Origin: a virus
Direction: 5' to 3' (one strand)
DNA length: 25,109 nucleotides
IMG/VR virus record: IMGVR_UViG_3300048694_000429
Span: 1-25,109 of that record
Shown: positions 14,690 to 21,231 of the stretch, piece by piece
Layout of the letters: every line of letters begins with the position of its first letter
Position numbering within the stretch: position 1 is the first letter of the stretch
The notes under the pieces: model-generated
What the model was told of the DNA's origin: nothing
Seen by the model: the letters and a program-made list of their open reading frames with translations, nothing else
Database searches by the model: none
Made by a program: the position numbers and the translations under genes

Positions 14690-15362
14690 ACATAGTCCAA
14701 TCGATCTTGGTTATAAAGATTTACTAACAGAGTCAACCGAGCAAGGTAGGAAATATGTTACTCCTGATGGAGAGAAGTATCCATCGATCACTACAGTCCT
14801 TGGGCATTTTAGCAAGGCTGGGATCATGGAATGGAGAAAACGAGTTGGTGAAGAAGAAGCCAATCGTGTTTCTTTGCATGCCACTACTGGTGGTACTGCG
14901 TTGCACAAAGTTTGTGAACGTTATTTAGATAACGAGGAAGACTATTTTGGCAACGCGATGCCGCATGTGCGGGGAATGTTCAACTCAATCAAGCCAATCT
15001 TGGATGAGCGAATTGGTGTGGTATACATGCAGGAAGTGCCGCTCTACTCTAAACACCTCAGGTTGGCAGGTAGGGTGGACGTCATCGCTGAATTCGACGG
15101 TGTACCCTCCATCATCGACTTCAAAACGTCAAAAAGAACAAAAGAAGAAGAAGACATCAAAGACTACTTCGAACAAGAAGCTGCATACGCAGTGATGTAT
15201 GAAGAACGAACTAAAAAGCCAATCGTTAATTTAGTCACTATCATGGCAGTTTTAGATGGAAAGCCTCTGGTTTTTAAAGAACACAGAGATAATCATGTGA
15301 AAGATCTGATATATAAAATAAGGTTATATGAAAAAGAAAAAGGACTTAGTTATGCCAGTTAA
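14649..15362 (+). CDS. PD-(D/E)XK exonuclease (RecB/MGME1-like)
   Basis: 237 aa from ATG 14649; a TTG at 14634 is the most upstream option. 'YPSITTVLGHFSKAGIMEWRKRVGEEEANRV' and 'TTGGTALHKVCE' are the N-terminal helical and GTxxH motifs of Cas4/RecB/MGME1-type nucleases. 'GRVDVIAEFDGVPSIIDFKTSKR' holds the catalytic Asp residues and Lys of the D-x(n)-[DE]-x-K centre. Phage versions process DNA ends or recombination intermediates. The stretch coding for the core (~14940-15180) is richer in C and G at third positions than its flanks. It overlaps the next gene by ~11 nt. Confidence 0.9.
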   Translation: MISISALTSRKIFKHSPIDLGYKDLLTESTEQGRKYVTPDGEKYPSITTVLGHFSKAGIMEWRKRVGEEEANRVSLHATTGGTALHKVCERYLDNEEDYFGNAMPHVRGMFNSIKPILDERIGVVYMQEVPLYSKHLRLAGRVDVIAEFDGVPSIIDFKTSKRTKEEEDIKDYFEQEAAYAVMYEERTKKPIVNLVTIMAVLDGKPLVFKEHRDNHVKDLIYKIRLYEKEKGLSYAS

Positions 15363-16035
15363 AACCTCAACACCATCTACTGTACAACAAAACGCTTCTA
15401 TTCAAAAAGCCTTTGTTAATAAAGCAATTAATCAACTACATTCATTCTATCTTTCAGGTAGCATCGAAGATCCATCTGAATATATTGCTTGGTTTGAAAT
15501 AATGAGAAATGCTGGAGAGCATGACGTTATTCAAATTCATATTAATTCATTTGGCGGCGATCTATTCACTGCTATTCAATTTATGCGAGCAATCGCAGAC
15601 ACTCAAGCTCATGTAATTTGTTCCGTAGAAGGAGCATGTATGAGCGCAGCTACCATGATCTTCATGTGCGGAGATACGTATGAAGTAAGTGAACACTCTA
15701 TGTTTATGTTCCACAATTATTCAAGCGCAACGTTTGGTAAAGGCGGAGAGATGTTTGACAACATCATTCACGAACGAAAATGGTCAGATCATCTTTTAAA
15801 TAGAGTGTATGATGGCTTCTTAGAAAAAGACGAGATCGCATCACTTCTAGCAAATAAAGATATTTGGATGGATGGCGAAGAAGTCCTAAAACGCCTTGGA
15901 AATCGCCAGAAAAAGTTTGAAAAACTTGCAAAAGAACAAGCAAAAAAACTTGCAGTAAAAAATCCTGCTGCAAAGAAAACACCATCCAAAAAGACTCCAC
16001 GCAAAACCTCCACATCCAAAAAATCAGCAAGTTAA
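15352..16035 (+). CDS. clpP: ClpP-like serine protease with Lys-rich tail
   Basis: 227 aa from ATG 15352; the in-frame ATG 15328 is possible, but AAAGGA 8 nt before 15352 is the stronger ribosome site. The protein shows the ClpP/crotonase fold: 'IQIHINSFGGDLFTAIQ', catalytic Ser in GACMSAATM, His in MFHNYSS, and 'KDIWMDGEEVLKRLG' as in ClpP. No AAA+ partner is encoded nearby, so it may pair with host ClpX or ClpA or act alone (some phages use ClpP-like prohead proteases). The last ~35 residues are a Lys/Pro/Ser/Thr-rich tail like histone H1 (KKTPSKKTPRKTSTSKK), not part of ordinary ClpP. Confidence 0.88.
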   Translation: MPVKTSTPSTVQQNASIQKAFVNKAINQLHSFYLSGSIEDPSEYIAWFEIMRNAGEHDVIQIHINSFGGDLFTAIQFMRAIADTQAHVICSVEGACMSAATMIFMCGDTYEVSEHSMFMFHNYSSATFGKGGEMFDNIIHERKWSDHLLNRVYDGFLEKDEIASLLANKDIWMDGEEVLKRLGNRQKKFEKLAKEQAKKLAVKNPAAKKTPSKKTPRKTSTSKKSAS

Positions 16036-16041
16036 AACCGG

Positions 16042-16070
16042 TTTACAAAAGCTAAAAAGTGTGGTATAAT
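16042..16070 (+). promoter_or_regulatory. Promoter P6
   Basis: TTTACA, 17 bp, TATAAT preceded by TGG. It drives the envelope-protein pair. The leader to ATG 16102 is ~25 nt. Confidence 0.8.
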
Positions 16071-16101
16071 ATTCCAAAGAGATGGAATATTTACTGCAAA
16101 C

Positions 16102-16848
16102 ATGGATACACTACCAATTAGCTTATTAAGCCTGTTTATTTCTGCTGCATCAATCAATACGACTGCTGCAACAGGTACCGGCGAATGGCATTTCGGCCCA
16201 GATGTTAGTGAAAACTATGCTTGTCAAAAAGCAGAGACACTAGCAAGAGTCGATGCCATTCGTTCTGTCATTGGAGAGAATATTTTTGTAGATGAATTCT
16301 ATCAATGCAGAGAAGTTAACGATGAACGTAGGTGTGCTTCTGATACAGCTATGTTCTCAATGACTGATTCGTATGTCAAGAAGATAACAGCACGCAAACG
16401 AGAAGTAAAACCAGCAATTGGTACTTCTAATGGTAAAGTTTGCACTGTTGATGTTGATGTTAAGGTGACTACTGATAGACCAAAGATCGATGCATTCGTA
16501 GATGGTCGTTTCATGTACAAATCCGGTGAAACAATGCAATTCAAGATGGCAACAAATCAACCTACTAAGGTTTATATGTTTCACATTGAAGGCAAAAAGG
16601 CTACGATGATGTGGCCAACATTTGTTGGTACTAACAATAAAGTTGCAAATGAGTTGACAGTTCCAACTCAAGGCTATAAAATGATCGCTCGAGCAAGTAA
16701 ATTTGACGAGTCAATAGTATTCGTGTTCTCGAATGAAGAACTAAACTTCATGCGAGATTACGATGTGAACGATCTGAATGCGAAGTTACTCTCCATTCCG
16801 ATCTCTGATAGACGAATAGTTCGTCGCAACCTTGTTATTGAACAGTAA
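16102..16848 (+). CDS. Periplasmic DUF4384/FlgT-like envelope protein
   Basis: 248 aa. N-terminal ~20 residues (LPISLLSLFISAASINTTAA) look like a weak export signal. Residues ~26-130 ('GEWHFGPDVSENYACQKAETLARVDAIRSVIG' then 'KVCTVDVDVKV') resemble the N-terminal domain of Vibrio FlgT and related proteins, with Cys pairs. The C-terminal ~110 residues fit the DUF4384 pattern: 'FVDGRFMYKSGETMQFKMATNQPTKVYMFHIEG', 'MMWPTFVGTNNKVANELTVP', then a short beta-rich end. Such proteins work with LPP20-type lipoproteins in envelopes. Start ATG 16102 lacks a clear Shine-Dalgarno. Family assignment is by recall. Confidence 0.65.
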   Translation: MDTLPISLLSLFISAASINTTAATGTGEWHFGPDVSENYACQKAETLARVDAIRSVIGENIFVDEFYQCREVNDERRCASDTAMFSMTDSYVKKITARKREVKPAIGTSNGKVCTVDVDVKVTTDRPKIDAFVDGRFMYKSGETMQFKMATNQPTKVYMFHIEGKKATMMWPTFVGTNNKVANELTVPTQGYKMIARASKFDESIVFVFSNEELNFMRDYDVNDLNAKLLSIPISDRRIVRRNLVIEQ

Positions 16849-16857
16849 GGATATATT

Positions 16858-17577
16858 ATGAAAAAGGTTATTTTAGCAGCAGCAATTGCCGCAGCACTAA
16901 CAGGTTGCGGCACAACATCACTAGTTGAAAAGAAAGCTGATTGGGTTCAGGGTTCAGACAAAGTAGATTTGGCTATGGCACCTGAATGGTTCACTATGCA
17001 TTTAGCAAATGATGATTCACACATCTTTGCAACTGCAACTGAATATTCAGCAGATTATCAATTTGCTATCGATCGTGCTATGATGGCAGCAAAAATTAAT
17101 TTAGCTGGACAAATCAATCAGCGTGTAGAATCTGAAATGAATTCATTCATTTCAGAATCTGGTACAGGTGGAGATATCGATGATGTTGAGCGCAGTGTAG
17201 AACGTAAATCGCGTGCTGTGATTGATACTACTATGTTAGTAGGTTATAAGCGAGACAAGATCGAAGTTCGTCGCGAAGGTAAAGGCTATCGTGTATATGT
17301 TCGTTTAGTATACGACTATACAGACAACAATAAACTCGTACAACAAGCTGTAAAAGCTGAAAAGCGCAAAGCTAAAGCAGCTGAAAAAGCTCAGGGTGAT
17401 AATGTTAGAAGCTTGAATATTCCAAAGCCTGATACAAAGCCATCTGAAGACAAGACAGTTTCACAACGAGCAGATGAGCTTCCCCATAACACCATAAGCA
17501 ATCAGGCTGTGAAGAAACAAGTGGAAGATGCAATTGCACGTGGTGATGCGGTAATTATGACCCAGACTGTCCGGTGA
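16858..17577 (+). CDS. LPP20/FlgP-like outer-membrane lipoprotein
   Basis: 239 aa. Signal peptide KKVILAAAIAAALTGC17 with lipobox L-T-G-C. Residue ~43 onward 'PEWFTMHLANDDSHIFATATEYSADYQFAIDRAMMAAKINLAGQIN' follows the LPP20 domain: PxWf, then a repeated A-x-x-A-R/K-x-x-L-A pattern. The remainder is Lys/Glu-rich and looks flexible. AAGGA lies just before ATG 16858, 9 nt after the upstream gene, so the two are an operon. Target membrane and topology are inferred from the lipobox. Confidence 0.8.
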   Translation: MKKVILAAAIAAALTGCGTTSLVEKKADWVQGSDKVDLAMAPEWFTMHLANDDSHIFATATEYSADYQFAIDRAMMAAKINLAGQINQRVESEMNSFISESGTGGDIDDVERSVERKSRAVIDTTMLVGYKRDKIEVRREGKGYRVYVRLVYDYTDNNKLVQQAVKAEKRKAKAAEKAQGDNVRSLNIPKPDTKPSEDKTVSQRADELPHNTISNQAVKKQVEDAIARGDAVIMTQTVR

Positions 17578-17622
17578 GCTCTGGGGACATTTCATCTGGT
17601 GAAAATTAGAACCTAGGGCCTA
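17578..17622 (+). other. Short intergenic stretch
   Basis: A 5-bp inverted repeat (TGTCC/GGACA) spans the preceding stop; no T tract follows. It leads directly into promoter P7. Confidence 0.4.
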
Positions 17623-17651
17623 TGTACAACAAGCAAATTATATGGTATAAT
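17623..17651 (+). promoter_or_regulatory. Promoter P7
   Basis: TGTACA, 17 bp, TATAAT preceded by TGG. It shares the exact 16-base upstream block with P3. The leader to ATG 17686 is ~27 nt. Confidence 0.85.
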
Positions 17652-17685
17652 GGTATCCATAAATGTGTAACTTTGTGAGATAATT

Positions 17686-17943
17686 ATGACAATTGACGTT
17701 GTACAAGAAGCCAAAGAACAAGTAGCCAATGTTGAACAAACAACTAAAGCTGTAGTTCAACAAGATGGTTGGTCCAAAGCATTTGATGATATCATTCAAG
17801 GTGACTATAGTGGATTTTCTACTTTAGTTGCAGTGATTGTGTTCATCATATTGCTTAAACCTATCTTGTTTATAGCACGCTTCGCTATCGCTGGTTTTAT
17901 TGTTTTCATGTTCGTTAAATACTTCTTATATTATGCAAACTGA
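17686..17943 (+). CDS. Two-segment membrane protein, unknown function
   Basis: 85 aa. The N-terminal ~45 residues are polar and helical (VVQEAKEQVANVEQTTKAVVQQ), followed by two hydrophobic segments (~46-63, ~65-82). The layout suits a small membrane-bound protein with a cytoplasmic N-terminal helix. Its end overlaps the next gene by 11 nt. No family recognised. Confidence 0.75.
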   Translation: MTIDVVQEAKEQVANVEQTTKAVVQQDGWSKAFDDIIQGDYSGFSTLVAVIVFIILLKPILFIARFAIAGFIVFMFVKYFLYYAN

Positions 17944-18487
17944 TCAAAATTCGAAGTACATCCTTGATAAACTTGGAGAGATTAATCTCTATACGACTTA
18001 TCGTGTGGATCAAGCTTTCATCGATCTGCGTGAACAGAAGATTAAGACATATAAAGACAATAATGGTAAAAAACGTACTGATGATGAACGACGTCTTGAC
18101 ATCGACTGCGAATTCGTTGACGAGATGGTTAAACAAGCAGGCAAAGATTTTATCCTCGAAGCATCAGAATCTCGCAAGCATGATTTTAGATTTAGAAAAG
18201 ATCCAGAGAATGTCGTTTGGTGTGTCGACAACAAAGTCGTGCATGAAGATATTTTTTGGCTTCATGTAAATAAGTACATGCAATATCTTGAGTCATATAA
18301 TCAAGGTAGGTTACATTATTTTGCATTTTGGAAGTTCATGGATCGTCCAAGTAAACCATTGAAAATTGGTGATAAACCAGAATTTTTATTGTTGTCAGTA
18401 ATTCCTGCTGGTACACTATTACATAAGATGTGCAATCCTAAAGAGATGACAAAAGATAAGGAGAAGTATAAAGTATGCGTGGTGTAG
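17933..18487 (+). CDS. Conserved-looking protein, unknown function
   Basis: 184 aa from ATG 17933 inside the end of the upstream gene. The sequence is globular and mixed, with 'ERRLDIDCEFVDEMVKQAGKDFILEASESRKHDFRF' and 'RLHYFAFWKFMDRPSKPLK'. An acidic/His/Asp mix ('DIDCEF', 'HDFRFRKD') could bind metal but no signature is recognised. It overlaps the next gene by 13 nt. Confidence 0.75.
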   Translation: MQTDQNSKYILDKLGEINLYTTYRVDQAFIDLREQKIKTYKDNNGKKRTDDERRLDIDCEFVDEMVKQAGKDFILEASESRKHDFRFRKDPENVVWCVDNKVVHEDIFWLHVNKYMQYLESYNQGRLHYFAFWKFMDRPSKPLKIGDKPEFLLLSVIPAGTLLHKMCNPKEMTKDKEKYKVCVV

Positions 18488-18765
18488 ATCGTTATTTACT
18501 TCGTAAAGATCTGGCAGAAGAACTCCATGATTGGGTATTCTTTGCTGGTGTGAGTGATAAAGTTTATGGCTTTTCTAAAGTCACAAACGGAATTGACTCA
18601 TACTATGAAATACCTTTTATATCTAAAGATGTAAGAGGTTTCATTACAGTTGACACTCCTCGTAGTATTAGCGTCATTGCAAAAACTACGAATGGAGAAA
18701 TTAATAAACATTTTAAAACAACGTATGATGCAAAATCATATTTAACAAGGACATTTATACAATGA
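18475..18765 (+). CDS. Small protein, unknown function
   Basis: 96 aa, mostly beta-like with no hydrophobic segment. ATG 18475 follows AAGGAG. Translationally coupled on both sides (overlaps of 13 and 4 nt). No family recognised. Confidence 0.7.
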   Translation: MRGVDRYLLRKDLAEELHDWVFFAGVSDKVYGFSKVTNGIDSYYEIPFISKDVRGFITVDTPRSISVIAKTTNGEINKHFKTTYDAKSYLTRTFIQ

Positions 18766-19112
18766 CATTTGAACAAGTATTAGTTGCAGTTTTAGCTTGG
18801 TCAGTATTAATTGGTATTGCATATGCGCACAGTGGATGGAAAGCAATTAAAGATTGCTATGGCATGTGGTTTACTCGTGAATATTGGACTAATTATAATA
18901 TTGTAGAAGGCTTAAGTTGGTTTGCTAAGGCAATCATTATTGTACCAGGACTAATTTTTGGTATCCAAATTTGGTGGCTATACTTCTTAACTCTTGTTAC
19001 AAGTCTTACTCTCATTTGGGCTTCAAACAAGAAATTACTACCAACGTTAGTAGGATTTAACACTGTTTGGGCATTTATTAGTTGTATGGTATTGGCACAA
19101 CATTTAGTTTAA
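18762..19112 (+). CDS. Polytopic membrane protein, unknown function
   Basis: 116 aa. Three or four hydrophobic segments (~5-24, ~52-72, ~75-90 and ~95-114), Trp-rich ('SGWKAIKDCYGMWFTREYW'). ATG 18762 overlaps the previous stop. Reminiscent of small phage inner-membrane proteins; superinfection exclusion or envelope modification is a possibility, not shown. Confidence 0.7.
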   Translation: MTFEQVLVAVLAWSVLIGIAYAHSGWKAIKDCYGMWFTREYWTNYNIVEGLSWFAKAIIIVPGLIFGIQIWWLYFLTLVTSLTLIWASNKKLLPTLVGFNTVWAFISCMVLAQHLV

Positions 19113-19121
19113 GGAGTTATA

Positions 19122-19661
19122 ATGAAACAGCGTATTCCACATGTAACATTTGCATTTCGCGAAGGCGATGAACTACCAGAAGATGGTGGATGTCCAATTG
19201 GCGGTAAATTTGTGTATAAGACTACAGAAGATTTATTTGCAAAGAAGAACGTGATTTTATTTAGTTTGCCAGGTGCATTTACACCGACATGTTCGACATA
19301 CCAGTTGCCTGGTTTTGATGAGAATTTTGCAGAATTTAAAAAGCATGGTATTGATGAGATCTATTGCATTTCTGTAAATGATGCATTCGTTATGAATGAA
19401 TGGGCTCGTCATCTTGGCATTAAAAATGTAAAAGTAATTCCTGACGGTAATGGAGACTTTACTCGTTTTATGGGAATGTTAGTGAATAAAACATCTATTG
19501 GATTTGGTCTACGTTCACACCGATATGCAGCCATCATTAATGATGGAGTTATTGTAAAAATGTTTGAGGAACCAGGTAAAGAAGATAATCATAATGGTGA
19601 TCCTTATGGTGAATCATCTCCTGAAAATATTTTAAAATTTTTATCACAAGAGCTCAGTTGA
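19122..19661 (+). CDS. Prx5-type peroxiredoxin
   Basis: 179 aa. 'LFSLPGAFTPTC57STYQLPGF' is the peroxidatic-Cys segment of the Prx5/AhpE-like redoxin group (P-G-A-F-T-P-x-C), followed by 'CISVNDAFVMNEWAR' and the conserved C-terminal 'LRSHRYAAIINDGVIVKMFEEPG'. It reduces peroxides, probably recycled by glutaredoxin or glutathione, and would protect the host during infection. Preceded by AAGGAG. Confidence 0.93.
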   Translation: MKQRIPHVTFAFREGDELPEDGGCPIGGKFVYKTTEDLFAKKNVILFSLPGAFTPTCSTYQLPGFDENFAEFKKHGIDEIYCISVNDAFVMNEWARHLGIKNVKVIPDGNGDFTRFMGMLVNKTSIGFGLRSHRYAAIINDGVIVKMFEEPGKEDNHNGDPYGESSPENILKFLSQELS

Positions 19662-19686
19662 GCAAAAGTTTTGTATATATAAATCT

Positions 19687-19815
19687 ATGAACAAAAATAT
19701 ACTCACATCCCTAAAACCAAGAATGACGTTTAGTCAGGTAGCGTTACGCCCTGAGCACACATCACTATGGTCAATGGGCTATGACTGCGCTAATATTGGA
19801 GGTTGCGGGCATTAA
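19687..19815 (+). CDS. Possible 42-aa peptide before terminator
   Basis: An uninterrupted ATG-to-stop frame (MNKNILTSLKPRMTF...) ending GYDCANIGGCGH. No Shine-Dalgarno sequence precedes it; TATATAAATC lies just upstream. It falls between the peroxiredoxin gene and a terminator, so it could be the last gene of the unit or just the 3' UTR. Confidence 0.35.
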   Translation: MNKNILTSLKPRMTFSQVALRPEHTSLWSMGYDCANIGGCGH

Positions 19816-19842
19816 GTAGATAAGTTCAACTAGATTTTACTT

Positions 19843-19876
19843 AAAGCCTCTGACCAAAAAATCAGAGGCTTTTTTT
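19843..19876 (+). terminator. Rho-independent terminator
   Basis: AAAGCCTCTGA, loop of ~8 nt, TCAGAGGCTTT followed by a T run: 11-bp stem. It separates the 17686-19815 unit from the tRNA cluster. Confidence 0.93.
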
Positions 19877-19895
19877 ATATCTGAAACAAAAGTAT

Positions 19896-19918
19896 TAGTC
19901 TACTAAAACGGTAGACTA
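19896..19918 (+). repeat. Promoter-proximal repeat, copy B, with hairpin
   Basis: TAGTCTAC-TAAAACG-GTAGACTA: an 8-bp inverted repeat with a 7-nt loop. It contains ACTAAAACGGTAGACTA, identical to the complement of copy A. It ends 3 bp before the -35 of P8. Confidence 0.8.
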
Positions 19919-19921
19919 CTA

Positions 19922-19950
19922 TGTACAAACCCCAAAATTCAGGGTATAAT
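19922..19950 (+). promoter_or_regulatory. Promoter P8 of tRNA cluster
   Basis: TGTACA, 17 bp, TATAAT preceded by AGGG. The predicted start is ~11 nt before tRNA-Gln. Confidence 0.85.
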
Positions 19951-19967
19951 AGCAGTTATTAAATTGT

Positions 19968-20041
19968 AGGGGTATGGTGTAGCAGTAACACACTTGACTT
20001 TGACTCAAGTATCCTAGGTGCGATTCCTAGTACCCCCGCCA
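19968..20041 (+). tRNA. tRNA-Gln(TTG)
   Basis: 74 nt. Acceptor AGGGGTA/TACCCCC with an unpaired 1-72 (A.C), as fits GlnRS, which prefers a weak first pair. Anticodon loop CTTTGAC; CCA encoded. Confidence 0.95.
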
Positions 20042-20042
20042 A

Positions 20043-20060
20043 TAGTCTACTAAAACGGTA
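20043..20060 (+). repeat. Promoter-proximal repeat, copy C
   Basis: TAGTCTACTAAAACGGTA, 18 bases identical to the first part of copy B, then diverging. It starts one base after the tRNA-Gln CCA and ends 9 bp before P9. Confidence 0.8.
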
Positions 20061-20069
20061 AAGTATTAG

Positions 20070-20098
20070 TGTACAAATGGCAAAAAGTATGGTATAAT
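20070..20098 (+). promoter_or_regulatory. Promoter P9 of tRNA cluster
   Basis: TGTACA, 17 bp, TATAAT preceded by TGG. It gives a second entry point before tRNA-Ser(TGA). Confidence 0.85.
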
Positions 20099-20131
20099 CA
20101 TACTCGTTCTTTAAAAATTTGGATTGCATTT

Positions 20132-20221
20132 GGAAGTGTGGCAGAGCCCGGTTTATTGCACCTGTCTTGAAAACAGACGAACAGAAATGTTCCGTGAGTT
20201 CGAATCTCACCGCTTCCGCCA
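20132..20221 (+). tRNA. tRNA-Ser(TGA)
   Basis: 90 nt with a long variable arm. Acceptor GGAAGTG/CGCTTCC, G73, CCA. Anticodon TGA. Confidence 0.93.
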
Positions 20222-20432
20222 TTTTTAATTGCATTGGGTTACCAATTCCAGTAGGGATTGTGTTAAGTCTACATGTGTGCGACGGCACACGCTTAACATA
20301 ATTCATGAAGCCATCCGACGGTGCTGGAAAAAAGTTGGTTCGTAATGTGGAAAACAACTACTCGGTAGACGATACCGTGAGAAGCTAGATGGAGTTCTAG
20401 AACGTTGTTGACATCCTAGTGTAATTAAAAAT
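20222..20432 (+). ncRNA. ORF-free structured stretch, candidate RNA 1
   Basis: No supported gene in ~210 nt between two tRNAs. Nested inverted repeats: TGTTAAG/CTTAACA (20261-20267/20292-20298) enclosing GTGTGC-GACG-GCACAC; AACAAC/GTTGTT (20353-20358/20404-20409) enclosing two hairpins (CGG/CCG at 20363-20365/20375-20377 and CTAGA/TCTAG at 20385-20389/20396-20400), a three-way junction. No known RNA class recognised. Confidence 0.5.
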
Positions 20433-20523
20433 GGTAGATTGGCAGAGAGGCTGATTGCGTCGGTTTGCTAAACCGAAAATCGTGTCGAACGGTTCACAGG
20501 TTCGAATCCTGTATCTACCACCA
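20433..20523 (+). tRNA. tRNA-Ser(GCT)
   Basis: 91 nt, long variable arm, acceptor GGTAGAT/ATCTACC, A73, CCA; anticodon GCT in CGGTTTGCTAAACCG. Confidence 0.95.
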
Positions 20524-20530
20524 ATGATAT

Positions 20531-20604
20531 GTCTCGCTGGTGTAATGGCAGCATCACAGTCTCCAAAACTGTTGGTCGGGGTTCGAGTCCCTGGCGGGAT
20601 GCCA
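20531..20604 (+). tRNA. tRNA-Trp(CCA)
   Basis: 74 nt, acceptor GTCTCGC/GCGGGAT with two G.U pairs, G73, encoded CCA, anticodon CCA. Confidence 0.93.
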
Positions 20605-20616
20605 ATAATATAATTT

Positions 20617-20694
20617 GCCCTCGTGGACAAATTGGTAAAGTCATCTCTCTCAAAAGGAGAAGTTCTCTCAGTTCGAATCTGAGCGAGGGTACCA
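20617..20694 (+). tRNA. tRNA-Leu(CAA), short variable loop
   Basis: 78 nt. Acceptor GCCCTCG/CGAGGGT, D-arm GAC/GTC, loop CTCAAAA with CAA at 34-36, T-stem CTCAG/CTGAG. The variable region is only 6 nt (AGTTCT), whereas bacterial tRNA-Leu normally has a long arm. Confidence 0.85.
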
Positions 20695-20700
20695 AAAATT

Positions 20701-20774
20701 GGGGATGTAGTTAAATGGGATAACACTAGCTTTGCAAGCTTGGATTGAGAGTTCGATTCTCTCCTTCTCCACCA
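20701..20774 (+). tRNA. tRNA-Ala(TGC)
   Basis: 74 nt, loop TTTGCAA, CCA encoded. The acceptor GGGGATG/CTTCTCC has a G.U and one mismatch. Confidence 0.88.
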
Positions 20775-20781
20775 AAATATT

Positions 20782-20856
20782 GCTTCCGTAGCTCAGAGGA
20801 AGAGCACAGTCTTGATAAGGCTGGGGTCGACATTTCGAAATTGTCCGGGAGTACCA
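20782..20856 (+). tRNA. tRNA-Ile(GAT)
   Basis: 75 nt, acceptor GCTTCCG/CGGGAGT, loop TTGATAA, CCA encoded. Confidence 0.93.
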
Positions 20857-20862
20857 AATTAT

Positions 20863-20940
20863 GGTGCGGTGGCCGAGTGGTCCAAGGCAACGGATTGCAA
20901 ACCCGTAAAACCGTCAGTTCAAATCTGACTCGCACCTCCA
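20863..20940 (+). tRNA. tRNA-Cys(GCA)
   Basis: 78 nt, acceptor GGTGCGG/TCGCACC, T73 (the Cys discriminator), CCA, loop TTGCAAA. Confidence 0.92.
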
Positions 20941-20944
20941 AATT

Positions 20945-21019
20945 CTGGCGTTAGTATAATGGATAATACATAGAGCTTCTACCTCTAGAATATGGGTTCG
21001 ATTCCTGTACGCCGGACCA
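20945..21019 (+). tRNA. tRNA-Arg(TCT)
   Basis: 75 nt, acceptor CTGGCGT/ACGCCGG, loop CTTCTAC, A73, CCA. It reads the AGA/AGG codons that an AT-rich phage uses often. Confidence 0.93.
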
Positions 21020-21027
21020 AAAAGTAG

Positions 21028-21056
21028 TGTACAGCAATAAAAAAGTATGGTATAAT
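21028..21056 (+). promoter_or_regulatory. Promoter P10 inside tRNA cluster
   Basis: TGTACA, 17 bp, TATAAT preceded by TGG. It starts a third tRNA transcription unit at tRNA-Leu(TAA). Confidence 0.85.
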
Positions 21057-21072
21057 AGATGCCATATTAAAT

Positions 21073-21149
21073 GCGGATGTGATGGAATTGGTATACATAT
21101 CAGACTTAAAATCTGAGTTCTGAGGGTTCGAGTCCCTCCATCCGTACCA
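21073..21149 (+). tRNA. tRNA-Leu(TAA), short variable loop
   Basis: 77 nt, acceptor GCGGATG/CATCCGT, loop CTTAAAA, T-stem GAGGG/CCCTC. The variable loop is GTTCT (5 nt). Confidence 0.92.
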
Positions 21150-21155
21150 AATAAT

Positions 21156-21231
21156 GCACGGTTCGTCTATCGGTTTAGGACACTAGCCTTTCACGTTAGT
21201 AAGACGGGTTCGATTCCCGTACCGTGTACCA
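21156..21231 (+). tRNA. tRNA-Glu(TTC)
   Basis: 76 nt, acceptor GCACGGT/ACCGTGT, loop CTTTCAC, A73, CCA. Confidence 0.94.

Noticed and set aside
16082-16129. 15-residue ORF just after P6
   Set aside because: No ribosome site and overlaps the start of the DUF4384-like gene; probably chance.
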